From Verrucomicrobiota bacterium (GTDB lineage Bacteria; Chlamydiota; Chlamydiia; Chlamydiales; FEN-1388), in NCBI GenBank assembly GCA_018239705.1, contig JAFEGS010000013.1, positions 1 to 10,704 on the forward strand: DNA of 10,704 nt. The letters run 5' to 3'. How positions within the stretch are numbered: position 1 is the first letter of the stretch; every line of letters starts with the position of its first letter. Positions 1 to 8,549 of this stretch are shown here, piece after piece. Under the pieces are notes generated by a model. That model did not search any database, was not told the DNA's origin, and worked only from the letters and a program-made list of their open reading frames with translations. Position numbers and translations under genes: made by a program.

Positions 1-1443
1 AAAGATGCGATTTTAGTCAACTCACCGGGAGCCGGTGCTGAAAGTTTAGCTTTTGCTAAAGGTATTGGCGTGACTGCTGCGGCAGTATTGTTCATGGTGC
101 TTTACACGAAGGCAGCCAATCTATTTAACCGAGAAGGGCTCTTTTATGTAACGTCACTACCCTTTTTGATCTTCTTTGGCCTCTATCCCTACTGTATCTA
201 TCCATTTGTGAACTCACTACACATGAGTCTGGATACGATTCACAGCTACCAACAGGCATTTCCTACCATCAAGTGGATCGTTCCTCTCATTGGAAACTGG
301 ACCTACACCCTGTTTTATATTCTTTCTGAGCTTTGGGGAAGTGCTATCCTCTCCCTCCTCTTCTGGCAGTTTGCTAATGCAATTACTCCAGTTAAAGAGG
401 CTCGTCGCTTCTACGGGATGTTTGGTTTCGTTGGTAATTTTGGTCTGCTCCTCTCTGGTCCTATGATCATTTACGTCTCCCACTATATCCATAACTTGGG
501 ACTAGGACGTACTGAGTCAACAGGGATGATGCTGCAGTACCTGATGGCATTTGTGATCTTGTCCGGTATCGTTTTGATCGGTACCTTCTACTGGATGAAT
601 AGAGCTGTTCTCACGGATAAGCGCTACTATGATCCAGAAGCAATGGGCGAGACAAAAAAGAAAAAAGCAAAACTCTCTATGGTAGAGAGCTTCAAATACA
701 TCCTTCAATCGCCCTACTTGGGACTGATCGCGATGCTGGTACTTGCGTATGGCACTGCTATCAACCTATTCGAATGCGTATGGAAAGGTCAAATTAAAAT
801 TGCTTACCCAACAGAAGTTGAGTACAACTTCGTGATGGGAGGACTCTCCACTGTTACAGGCGGTGTTGCTGTTCTACTCATGCTTGTTGGAAGCAACCTC
901 CTTCGCAGATTTAGCTGGAAGGCGTGTGCATTGATTACTCCTGTTGTCCTGATTACAGGAAGCTTAGTCTTTTTCGGCGTTATCCACTACAACAATGGTC
1001 TGATGCCAGCCGGTATGCAAATTACCGAAGCACTCAAACAAGGGATTGTCAACAAAGAGCTCATTGTTTTCGCAGTGATTCTTGGGGTCTTTATCAATGC
1101 CTTTGCTAAGGCTGTGAAGTACTCACTCTTCGACCCGACAAAAGAGATGGCCTACATTCCTTTGGATTCAGAGCTTAAAGTGAAAGGTAAGGCTGCTGTC
1201 GATGTTATCGGCGGTCGAGGCGGTAAGTCACTCGGTGCCTACATCCAGATGGGTCTCTTGACAATTTCTTCTGGCAGTGCTCTATACCAGCTTGTGCCGG
1301 TTATTGCTCCAATTGCCCTAGGGATTGTACTTTTGTGGATCTTGTCGGTATTTGGCTTGAGCAAGCGCTTTGTTGCACTTACTTCAGCAAAGACTGCCAC
1401 AACTCCTCCTGCTGAGGGAGCTGCAAAACCAGCCAGCGCATAA
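1..1443 (+). CDS. npt1: ATP/ADP translocase, chlamydial Npt1-like (5' end missing)
   Basis: This is a nucleotide antiporter of the bacterial/plastid ATP:ADP translocase (TLC) family. It sits in the inner membrane and, in chlamydiae, takes host ATP in exchange for ADP. The frame is open from base 1, so the gene starts before the window; a GTG at 70 is internal. The 480 visible residues begin KDAILVNSPGAGAE, which matches the family segment RDTKDTLIVTAPGSGAE near residue 45 of Npt1, so about 40-50 residues are missing. Family signatures include LSELWGSAILSLLFWQFAN, WMNRAVLTD, an ECVWKGQ segment, and KYSLFDPTKEMAYIPLDSE followed by KGKAAVDVIGGRGGKS. About 11 hydrophobic segments are visible and the tail is Ala/Pro-rich. 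It ends in a terminator and appears to be transcribed separately from secDF. Chlamydiae often carry several paralogues with different substrates; resemblance to Npt1 supports ATP/ADP exchange, but specificity is inferred. Confidence 0.92.
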   Translation, partial: KDAILVNSPGAGAESLAFAKGIGVTAAAVLFMVLYTKAANLFNREGLFYVTSLPFLIFFGLYPYCIYPFVNSLHMSLDTIHSYQQAFPTIKWIVPLIGNWTYTLFYILSELWGSAILSLLFWQFANAITPVKEARRFYGMFGFVGNFGLLLSGPMIIYVSHYIHNLGLGRTESTGMMLQYLMAFVILSGIVLIGTFYWMNRAVLTDKRYYDPEAMGETKKKKAKLSMVESFKYILQSPYLGLIAMLVLAYGTAINLFECVWKGQIKIAYPTEVEYNFVMGGLSTVTGGVAVLLMLVGSNLLRRFSWKACALITPVVLITGSLVFFGVIHYNNGLMPAGMQITEALKQGIVNKELIVFAVILGVFINAFAKAVKYSLFDPTKEMAYIPLDSELKVKGKAAVDVIGGRGGKSLGAYIQMGLLTISSGSALYQLVPVIAPIALGIVLLWILSVFGLSKRFVALTSAKTATTPPAEGAAKPASA

Positions 1444-1468
1444 AACGTTTGGTTAAAGCATAATCAAG

Positions 1469-1508
1469 AATGAAACACAGAGTCTTTGACTCTGTGTTTC
1501 ATTTTTTT
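1469..1508 (+). terminator. Intrinsic terminator of the translocase gene
   Basis: A perfect 16-base-pair stem (1469-1484 with 1488-1503) closes on a TTT loop. The end of the right arm runs into a T-tract at 1502-1508, with a second T-run at 1510-1515. It lies 26 bases after the TAA stop, as expected for a Rho-independent terminator reading on the + strand. There is no T-run on the other side, so it looks one-directional. Confidence 0.92.
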
Positions 1509-1548
1509 GTTTTTTAGAATAGAGCGATCTGCTAGGCTCTCAATTCGT

Positions 1549-1554
1549 TATACA
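1549..1554 (+). promoter_or_regulatory. Possible -10 element for secDF-recJ
   Basis: TATACA lies about 47 bases before the secDF start, between the upstream terminator and the ribosome binding site. A promoter must lie in this gap if the terminator is efficient. No convincing -35 box is seen 16-18 bases upstream (GATCTG at 1526-1531 is poor), so this is only a tentative position. Confidence 0.3.
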
Positions 1555-1589
1555 CAACAAGTTACATTTACAATTTTTTCTTCACAACC

Positions 1590-1596
1590 GGTGGAG
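1590..1596 (+). promoter_or_regulatory. Ribosome binding site of secDF
   Basis: GGTGGAG ends four bases before the ATG at 1601. It supports that start, which also places the first membrane segment at residues 7-31, as in other SecD proteins. Confidence 0.6.
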
Positions 1597-1600
1597 CTTT

Positions 1601-4600
1601 ATGGAAAAGCAAAAACGTTGGCAGCTGTTCGTAATTATCGCAGTTTGCATTCTGACCCTCTATAACATCCTGCCCACAATCATTTTTTACTCGAAACCTC
1701 TCGGTCAGCCCGTTGATCAGACGTATGCAATCAAGGTGGCAAACGATATCACCGCACGAGTAAACAGCTTAGAGAAGTCTTCAGTAGACTGGATTCATTC
1801 CTTTTGCAAACTTCTTCACGTAAGCCCCACTTCCGTGGAGCTCAAAAGCGACGATCCAAGTATCATTACCGTCCAGTTTGCAAGTGAGAAGGATGCGACG
1901 CTCTTTTCCAGGCTTTTGCCGCAGGCAGGAAATCTTATTCCCTTTGTTCCAGCACAGCTCAGCTTACTAGACCAGTCCTTGGAAAATAACAGAGCGGTCT
2001 GCTTGCGACATGTACCGGTACACCTGGATGCAGGTAATGAAAAGCTCTTTCGCTTCGCTACAAAAGAAGAGTCGGGCAATCTTTCCGATTTTTATTTTGA
2101 ACTGGTGGGCGATCGATTTTCGCTGGTTGCAGCTACATTAGGAGGAACCTCTCCTCAGGCTGCAGAGGCAGCAGCAGCAATTCAGGGAGAAGGTGATGAG
2201 GCACTTCTTGTTCTTGCTAAGAAAATCTTGCGAGTCACACAAAACTTTGGTGACTCCTCTGCAATTGCTACACGCTTTTTTACTTCGTTTGTCCAGACAG
2301 AGCGACCTGACAGTAGCGACGCTATAGCGCGTCTGGCTACAAAGATGGAAGACGTAAAGAAAAAACTTGAAAGAAAACGTCTCGCTATTGCTGAAGAGAA
2401 AAAAGTAAGAGAAGAGCAAAACCAGCTGATTGATGCAAGTAAGCTTGAACTCTATGATACGCTGCAAGACCAGATTGTCACACTTGACGCTGCGGCAACT
2501 ATTCTTGAAGCTAAAAAAGAGCTTTTCCAAAAGCCGGTAAAGCCATTTACCAAAAAACTCATCCAAGAGTGGCTGACAAAGGAGAGACAAAAAAATCCTA
2601 GTGCGTCCAGCATTTACACGCTCGTTTTGGGCCAGCGAAACCCCTTTATACGAGAGCTTGTCCTTGACTGTGGAGGAGATACCATTTTCATGCGCCTCCA
2701 TCCAGATGTCTTGGCCATCATGCAGACAGCTGTGACTACTGAAAAGCAAAAGTTTGAACGCGATGAAATAAACCAGTTAGTCATCAATGAAGTGGCTCGT
2801 GTATCGCAATCAACGGATGAGAGTATCACACAGGGACAGACCGATTTCACTATCCAGCTCTCCCGCATGCAAGACATGCAGAGCCTTCTGGCCATGAATC
2901 TTCGAGAAGTTGGTAATATGATCGCTGAAAAGACGATGCTCGAGATAAAAAATGAATGGCATCCCTCTCATATTGACCTCGTACGTGAGAAACTGCCAAT
3001 TTTTGATCTGCAGGAATATAGTGCAGCATCGAGCGATCAGAAGAGATTGTGTCTGGTCGTGATTGCTCCAACTGCAGCTCAGAGTGAGTTGCCAGGGCTT
3101 CGATCAGGGTCTGTCTATGTGCTCATGCGTGGAGTACAGAACATCATCGACCAGTACCATCGATTCCCCGAGAGCAGCGAAGCGATCCAGTTCGGAAATG
3201 AGATGAAGCTCCTTGTAAACGCACTCCAGAAACGAGGGTTTATTGGCTATTCAGGTTCAAACTATGGTTTAGACACAGAATTTGCAAAAGATTTTATCTT
3301 TGAGCTTGATGACTACTACTCAACACTCCTGAAGGCAACGAGGGAGAACTTTTTTGTAGCGGGAAGTAAAGACTATGCTACCTTGGAGTTTTCAAATGTC
3401 GAGCAGAGGATTTTGACCCAAAACAGAATCGACGACGCGATTCAAGAAGATCTTTTGCGCTGGAAAGAGGCCTATCAGGCAGCACAGGTAAGCCTTGAGC
3501 CAATCGATCGCTTTACTGTACCGCAGCCTACTCAAAATGCCTATATTGCAAACCTTGAAAGAGGGGCTCGCGCCTACCTGCGCGGTGATGACAGCAAAAT
3601 CATTCGTTGGGGTCTCGATCTTTCAGGTGGAAAGAGCGTAAAGATTTCTCTTTATGACCACTCCAACAGGCTGATTACAGATACGCAAGATCTCCATCAG
3701 GCAGTCAATGAGCTCTATACACGCATTAACAAGCTTGGTGTGTCAGAGAGAACGATCAGAATTGAAGATGCTTCAATATTGATTGACTTCCCCGGTGCTC
3801 AAGGACTCTCTGCAAGCGAGCTTGTAAAGGCAGCTGCAATGTATTTCCACATTGTTAACGAGCAGTTCAGCAGAAGTAACACAAGCCTGGCAGGTGATGT
3901 ACAGGCATTTTTGCAGGATGTGTGGAATGAGGCTGTAGTTACCAATAAAAAAGAGATACAGGATATCAATCTGATTGCATGGAATAAGCTGCAGGCAGCT
4001 GCAAATCGATCAGGAGGTGCCTCTCTCGGCATAAAAAGCAGTGCTCAAACACTCTATCAGGCAGGTCTAAGGCTCGTCGATCCGCGAGATAACGAGGTTA
4101 CAGTTGCTTTTGATGACTCCCTGTCCACAATTGCGAAATTTGGCGGCAGTGACATCGCCCATTGGGATTTCCAGTCGAACCCTCTTGTCATCGTGTTTGC
4201 CAATTACGCGCTGGAAGGCTCCTCTCTTGAGAATGTCCAGACTGGGTACGACCCTGCAAAGGGCAATACACTCCATTTTGAAGTGAAGTCTTCCTACCCA
4301 GCAGCTAGTCTCCATGTCGGATCTAATCCACGAGATGATTTTTATAGCTGGACATCGCAGTTCAGTGAAGAGAGCATTGTGGGCACACCAAAAGAAGAGA
4401 TGACAAAGGGACGCGGCTGGAGGATGGCCGTTATTTTAAATGATGATATTATCTCGGCACCGTCACTGAATGCGTCCTTGCGAGATCAAGCCATGATTAC
4501 CGGTAACTTCACGCAGCGCGAAGTCAGTAAGCTTGCGACCGATCTTAAAGCTGGGTCGCTCTCATTCACTCCAAGGATTCTCTCAGAACAGAATGTAAGC

Positions 4601-6166
4601 CCGGAACTTGGCCTGCAGGAGCGAACAAGTGGCGTACTCGCTGCAATTATTGCCGTCTTGCTTGTCGTAGGAGCCATGATTGGCTACTACCGCTTTGCGG
4701 GTGTTGTAGCAAGCGTGGCAGTGCTTTTCAATATACTTGTGATTTGGGCAGTTATGCAAAATATCGGGATGACGCTGACTCTTCCAGGCATCGCCGGTGT
4801 GATCCTTACAGTTGCTATGGCTGTCGATGCAAACGTACTTGTATTTGAACGAGTCAGAGAGGAATTTGCGCTGTCGGGCCGCATTGCCTCTGCTATCCAG
4901 ATTGGGTATCGAAAGGCCTTTTCAGCTATCTTTGATTCCAACATAACCACTATTATTGTGGCGTTAATCCTTCTGCAGTTTGACTCAGGCCCTATTAAAG
5001 GGTTTGCCGTGACGCTGCTCATCGGTATTATCGCTTCGATGTTTACATCGCTCTTCATGACTCGCTACTACTTTGCCGGCTGGGTGTTAAAGGCTCAAAA
5101 CAAAGAGCTGAAGATGTCGCGCTGGATTGTAAATCCAAGTTTTAATTTCCTGAAGTGGACAAAAACTGCCTTTGTGGTCTCTGCAGTATTACTCGCTGTA
5201 GGGCTGGTAGCTATTGCGTCACAAGGAAAGTCTCTACTCGGTATGGACTTTACAGGCGGCTACTCGCTTATTGTTGATCTTAAAGAGTCCGGCCTTAAGG
5301 ATTATCGCCAGGTTGCTACGGATGCTCTTGTGAAAGCGGGGGTATTGTCAAATGAGGTGCAGATTAGAGAGCTTGGACGGCCAAATCTCCTCCGTATCCA
5401 GCTTGCTGTAACGCTAGAAAATGAGGGACGCCCATTCTATAATCTACCACTAGAGATTACACCGTCTGGGGAGAAAGAAAAGAGCGTCGCGACCATGGAC
5501 TTCAAGAGAAATCCACGAATAACATGGCTCGTAGACCAGCTTGCGCAGGGTGGTCTTGAGATAAAAGAGTCGGAGCTACCAGTTCTGGCATCTAATTGGA
5601 CCTCGATGAGTGGACAGTTTTCTGAATCGATGAGAAATAACGCAGTGGCGGGTCTTCTACTTGCTCTGCTTGCAATTCTTGTCTACATTACCTTCAGGTT
5701 CGAATGGAAGTTCTCTGTCAGTGCTGTACTGGCACTTGTTCATGACCTTGTGCTCACAGTGAGTGTCATTGCCATCATGCACAAATTTGGAGCACCTGTT
5801 CAACTCGATCTTGAGGTGATAGGCGCGCTAATGACTATTATTGGATACTCTCTGAACGATACCATTATCGTGTTTGACCGAATTCGTGAGGATATGCGGT
5901 TAATGAAGAAGAAAAGTTTTGCTGAGATCGTAAACCATGCACTTAATGTCACATTAAGTAGGACGTTGATGACGTCAGGCACTACTTTACTTGCGCTGAT
6001 TGCGCTTGTTGCCTTTGGTGGTCACTCAATCTTTGGCTTTTCGTTTGTAATGACAGTTGGGGTCTTCTTAGGAACGTTCTCTTCTCTATTCATTGCAACG
6101 CCGATCCTTGTCTATCTGGAAACAGGGTCCTACCAAAATACGAAGCTAGCTTCTGGTCGGATCTAA
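1601..6166 (+). CDS. secDF: SecDF fusion protein with large periplasmic insertion
   Basis: This inner-membrane RND-type subunit of the Sec translocase uses the proton gradient to help pull secreted proteins into the periplasm. SecD and SecF are fused in one 1521-residue chain. Residues 7-31 form the first membrane segment, and residues 32 to about 665 form a large periplasmic part with a charged, probable coiled-coil stretch near 245-315. The SecD signature GLDLSGG is at 671-677. SecD membrane segments begin near 1010, with TLPGIAGVILT and AVDANVLVFERVREE at about 1058-1085. SecF begins near 1190, with MDFTGG at 1215-1220 and the closing block VHD...IIGYSLNDTIIVFDRIRED...SRTLMTSGTT towards the C-terminus. 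Separate E. coli SecD and SecF total about 940 residues; the excess is nearly all in the SecD periplasmic region. C. trachomatis SecDF is also fused and about 1400 residues long, so the expansion is a chlamydial trait. The stop codon abuts the recJ start. Confidence 0.97.
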   Translation: MEKQKRWQLFVIIAVCILTLYNILPTIIFYSKPLGQPVDQTYAIKVANDITARVNSLEKSSVDWIHSFCKLLHVSPTSVELKSDDPSIITVQFASEKDATLFSRLLPQAGNLIPFVPAQLSLLDQSLENNRAVCLRHVPVHLDAGNEKLFRFATKEESGNLSDFYFELVGDRFSLVAATLGGTSPQAAEAAAAIQGEGDEALLVLAKKILRVTQNFGDSSAIATRFFTSFVQTERPDSSDAIARLATKMEDVKKKLERKRLAIAEEKKVREEQNQLIDASKLELYDTLQDQIVTLDAAATILEAKKELFQKPVKPFTKKLIQEWLTKERQKNPSASSIYTLVLGQRNPFIRELVLDCGGDTIFMRLHPDVLAIMQTAVTTEKQKFERDEINQLVINEVARVSQSTDESITQGQTDFTIQLSRMQDMQSLLAMNLREVGNMIAEKTMLEIKNEWHPSHIDLVREKLPIFDLQEYSAASSDQKRLCLVVIAPTAAQSELPGLRSGSVYVLMRGVQNIIDQYHRFPESSEAIQFGNEMKLLVNALQKRGFIGYSGSNYGLDTEFAKDFIFELDDYYSTLLKATRENFFVAGSKDYATLEFSNVEQRILTQNRIDDAIQEDLLRWKEAYQAAQVSLEPIDRFTVPQPTQNAYIANLERGARAYLRGDDSKIIRWGLDLSGGKSVKISLYDHSNRLITDTQDLHQAVNELYTRINKLGVSERTIRIEDASILIDFPGAQGLSASELVKAAAMYFHIVNEQFSRSNTSLAGDVQAFLQDVWNEAVVTNKKEIQDINLIAWNKLQAAANRSGGASLGIKSSAQTLYQAGLRLVDPRDNEVTVAFDDSLSTIAKFGGSDIAHWDFQSNPLVIVFANYALEGSSLENVQTGYDPAKGNTLHFEVKSSYPAASLHVGSNPRDDFYSWTSQFSEESIVGTPKEEMTKGRGWRMAVILNDDIISAPSLNASLRDQAMITGNFTQREVSKLATDLKAGSLSFTPRILSEQNVSPELGLQERTSGVLAAIIAVLLVVGAMIGYYRFAGVVASVAVLFNILVIWAVMQNIGMTLTLPGIAGVILTVAMAVDANVLVFERVREEFALSGRIASAIQIGYRKAFSAIFDSNITTIIVALILLQFDSGPIKGFAVTLLIGIIASMFTSLFMTRYYFAGWVLKAQNKELKMSRWIVNPSFNFLKWTKTAFVVSAVLLAVGLVAIASQGKSLLGMDFTGGYSLIVDLKESGLKDYRQVATDALVKAGVLSNEVQIRELGRPNLLRIQLAVTLENEGRPFYNLPLEITPSGEKEKSVATMDFKRNPRITWLVDQLAQGGLEIKESELPVLASNWTSMSGQFSESMRNNAVAGLLLALLAILVYITFRFEWKFSVSAVLALVHDLVLTVSVIAIMHKFGAPVQLDLEVIGALMTIIGYSLNDTIIVFDRIREDMRLMKKKSFAEIVNHALNVTLSRTLMTSGTTLLALIALVAFGGHSIFGFSFVMTVGVFLGTFSSLFIATPILVYLETGSYQNTKLASGRI

Positions 6167-7960
6167 ATGCATAAAGATAACGAGATGCGAGAAAGCGGAA
6201 TGGAGCCACTGGTCGAGACGGTAGCTCCCATCCCGCAAGAAGAGGCTCCAATGCTCTGGATCTACCCCAAGGAAGATCCAGAGTTAAAGGATAAGATCAT
6301 TCAGGAGTTTCACCTCCATCCCGTCCTGGCGCAGCTCTTGGTTTCAAGAGGGATCACTACCCTCGAAGATATCCATTACTATCTCTATGCAAAGCTTCCC
6401 GACCTGCACGACCCCTTTCTTTTTGCAGAGATGCCGCAGGCAGTCAAGAGAATTGCCGAAGCAATCCTTTCAGAAGAGAATATATTAATTTATGGTGACA
6501 ATGACGTCGATGGGATGACAGGCACGGCACTACTCGCCGAGTTCTTTAACTTTATTGGCGCAAAAGTATTCCATTACGTCTCTAATAGAACGACACTGCT
6601 GCGTCAAAGCATGATCTTGGATGCACTGGAATATGCGCTAAAGACCCACTGTACGCTTCTCATTACTGTAGACTGTGGTATTACTGCTGCTGAGCAGATT
6701 GAGCAGGTGGTGCGTCATAAAGTCGATGTGATTATCACAGACCATCACGAGCCAACTGATAAAATTCCACTTTGTGTTGCAACGCTCAACCCAAAATTGG
6801 TCAACACTGCCTATCCTAATCGTGAATTAACCGGTGTTGGTGTGGCCTTCAAGTTGGCATGTGCACTGACAGAGTACCTTGTTGACGAAGGGGTGATACC
6901 TGCAAAGAAGGTCGATTTGAAGCGATATCTCGATCTTGTGGCGATTGGGACTGTGTCTGACATGGGGCTTTTGCGGGGTGAAAATAGGGTGCTCGTGAGC
7001 TATGGGCTAGAGCAGCTCAGAAAAACAAAGCGAATAGGTATTGCTAAGCTTTTAGCAATATGCGAGATCGATCTTTCAGATATTACTACCTCTGTTATTG
7101 CCTCTAAAATTGCGCCGCGATTAAACAGCCTGGGCCGGATTGCTGAGCCTGAACATGGCGTAAAGCTATTACTTGCAAGGCAGGCATTAGCAGCGGAAAA
7201 GCTTGCCATCGAGCTCAACCTCTACAATATCGAGCGGCAGAAGATTGAACGGATGATGGCAAAAGACATTGAAAGGATCATAGAGACGAGCCCTTCTGTT
7301 ACAGAAAACAAGGCGATTGTCCTGACCTCTCGAAAATGGCATCCGGGGATAATTGCCATATTGGCGATGCGCATTTCGAAGCAGTATAACCGCCCTGCGG
7401 TGATGATTGCCCTCGACGGCCAAGTGGGTAAAGGCTCAATTCGATCAATTCCGGAGTTTCCGGTTCTACCTGTACTCAAGGAGCTCTCTGAGCTACTGCT
7501 CAATTTTGGCGGTCACGATACCGCAGCAGGGCTTACTATTCGTGAGCAGTGCATAGACGAATTTACAAAGCGCTTCATTGCAATTGCGAACGACCGACTG
7601 CAAGATCTTCATGTTACACCGAAGCTCCATCTGGATGCTTTAGTCCACTTTGATGACCTTACCTTTGATCTGATGGAGTCTATTAAGCTCTTAGAGCCGC
7701 ATGGACATGGCAACCCCTCTCCACTGCTCTATGCAGATGCAGTGCAGGTGGCCGAACCAAAAGTGATAGGCAAGCATCACCTCCGACTTACTCTTGAAGG
7801 GGAAGGGCGAAGGTTAGAGTGTATTGCTATAGGCCTTGCACCTCGCATTCACGAACTGCAGGCAAAGCCACTGTCTCTTCGCATCGCGTTTACGCCGCAA
7901 GTCAGCGGATCGAGTATCCAGCTTGTGATCCGCGACTTTCAGGTCAGACCTTCCGCATAA
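6167..7960 (+). CDS. recJ: Single-stranded-DNA-specific exonuclease RecJ
   Basis: RecJ is a cytoplasmic 5'-3' exonuclease on single-stranded DNA, metal dependent, used in RecF-type recombination and in mismatch and base-excision repair. The 597 residues are close to the usual length (577 in E. coli). DHH-family motifs in order: GDNDVDGM at 110-117, VDCGI around Asp169, TDHHEP with Asp192-His193-His194, GTVSDM with Asp265, and the DHHA1 motif FGGHDTAAG with Gly448-Gly449-His450. A C-terminal OB-like region follows. Motif I usually reads DYDxDG; here the second position is Asn, but the three metal-binding Asp positions are kept. The ATG at 6167 directly follows the secDF stop with no clear ribosome binding site, suggesting translational coupling. 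In-frame ATGs at 6185 and 6200 are alternatives, because the first 25 or so residues look unconserved. recJ also lies beside secDF in C. trachomatis. Confidence 0.96.
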   Translation: MHKDNEMRESGMEPLVETVAPIPQEEAPMLWIYPKEDPELKDKIIQEFHLHPVLAQLLVSRGITTLEDIHYYLYAKLPDLHDPFLFAEMPQAVKRIAEAILSEENILIYGDNDVDGMTGTALLAEFFNFIGAKVFHYVSNRTTLLRQSMILDALEYALKTHCTLLITVDCGITAAEQIEQVVRHKVDVIITDHHEPTDKIPLCVATLNPKLVNTAYPNRELTGVGVAFKLACALTEYLVDEGVIPAKKVDLKRYLDLVAIGTVSDMGLLRGENRVLVSYGLEQLRKTKRIGIAKLLAICEIDLSDITTSVIASKIAPRLNSLGRIAEPEHGVKLLLARQALAAEKLAIELNLYNIERQKIERMMAKDIERIIETSPSVTENKAIVLTSRKWHPGIIAILAMRISKQYNRPAVMIALDGQVGKGSIRSIPEFPVLPVLKELSELLLNFGGHDTAAGLTIREQCIDEFTKRFIAIANDRLQDLHVTPKLHLDALVHFDDLTFDLMESIKLLEPHGHGNPSPLLYADAVQVAEPKVIGKHHLRLTLEGEGRRLECIAIGLAPRIHELQAKPLSLRIAFTPQVSGSSIQLVIRDFQVRPSA

Positions 7961-7963
7961 TTC

Positions 7964-8031
7964 ACCACAGAGCTCACAGAGTGCACAGAGAGAAATATCG
8001 CTCTCTCTGTGTCCTCTGTGAGCTCTGTGGT
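7964..8031. repeat. Long imperfect palindrome of the CACAGAG type between recJ and euo
   Basis: An outer 18-base-pair perfect stem (7964-7981 with 8014-8031) is followed by a two-base interruption (T/C mismatch and G/T wobble), then an inner 10-base-pair perfect stem (7984-7993 with 8002-8011) around the 8-base loop AATATCGC. The arms are built from repeated CACAGAG units. From general knowledge, similar palindromes (ACCACAGAG...CACAGAG) are scattered between genes in many unrelated environmental bacteria. It sits between two convergent stop codons and may also block read-through from both sides, but neither side has the T-tract of a standard terminator. No transposase, or target duplication that I can recognise, is nearby. 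Confidence 0.85.
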
Positions 8032-8047
8032 AATAATGTCGTTTTCG

Positions 8048-8515
8048 TTATCCAGCTTGAAGGACAACTGGCTTTTTGCTTACTTTTGAAGTAAGGTAGG
8101 TCTCTTGATATTCTTTGACGTCTTCGAGACGAACTACCCAAGCTGCGCCACGGCGATGTGCCTTCAGATAGCCTGCACGTGTAGCATAATAGATCTTTTG
8201 TGCTGGGACGTTGAGCATCTTTGAAACTTGATTGATTGAGTAATAGCCTTTTGTGTTGTCAAAAAGGAGCTCTCCCTGGAAGGTTGACTTTGTTCTTGAA
8301 TACTTCTGCTTGCGATAGTCATTCAAGTCTTCCATATTGATCATCCATCGGCTTGTTTCTTTTGTAGCTCTCAGCTTGTTCAGCTTGATTGCCACGTAGA
8401 TGGCTTGACGTGTAACATTGTTGAGCTTTGCAGCTTCTGTAATGGACACAATTTTTTTATCTGTAGGTTCTGTGGACACGATAACCTCGTTTCTGTTTTC
8501 TGGTTCTTGAGACAT
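8048..8515 (-). CDS. euo: EUO-like developmental transcription regulator
   Basis: This 155-residue DNA-binding protein matches chlamydial EUO, which in C. trachomatis is made early and represses late genes, helping to hold the cell in the replicating form. The match to EUO as I recall it is strong in VSITEAAKLNNVTRQAIYVAIK and in GELLFDN.KG.YS.NQV. Two MerR/excisionase-type helix-turn-helix units are visible, at about 23-75 and 91-143. They align with each other (SI...K..NV..Q.IY.A...L.A......W...ED...Y), so the protein looks like an internal duplication. The N-terminal 20 residues are acidic and unconserved; the tail is short and basic. The start is supported by AAGGGGA at 8521-8527, five bases from the ATG. 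euo is convergent to recJ, as its position beside recJ in C. trachomatis would suggest. The function of this orthologue is inferred from that species. Confidence 0.92.
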   Translation of the reverse strand: MSQEPENRNEVIVSTEPTDKKIVSITEAAKLNNVTRQAIYVAIKLNKLRATKETSRWMINMEDLNDYRKQKYSRTKSTFQGELLFDNTKGYYSINQVSKMLNVPAQKIYYATRAGYLKAHRRGAAWVVRLEDVKEYQETYLTSKVSKKPVVLQAG

Positions 8516-8520
8516 TTTTT

Positions 8521-8527
8521 TCCCCTT
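8521..8527 (-). promoter_or_regulatory. Ribosome binding site of euo
   Basis: Read on the minus strand this is AAGGGGA, five bases before the ATG at 8515. It fixes the start of the protein and leaves a leader of about 80 bases from the predicted promoter. Confidence 0.7.
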
Positions 8528-8549
8528 ATTTTATTTTTATGTTTTCACC

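Noticed and set aside
70..72. GTG at 70 as the start of the translocase
   Set aside because: The frame is open to base 1 and the residues before the GTG match the conserved KD-A-V-SPG-GAE segment of the family, so the gene starts upstream.
2138..2749. 203-codon reading frame on the minus strand inside secDF
   Set aside because: It is antisense to a well-supported gene, its Cys-, Ser- and Phe-rich composition is typical of an antisense shadow, and there is no recognisable domain.
7964..8031. Palindrome as a standard bidirectional terminator
   Set aside because: Neither flank has a T-tract next to the stem, so it is reported as a repeat with possible termination activity only.
7819..8094. 91-codon reading frame overlapping the end of recJ and the start of the intergenic palindrome
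   Set aside because: It runs out of frame through recJ and then through the palindrome into the euo 3' end; its His/Arg and Cys/Leu-rich part is just the translated repeat.
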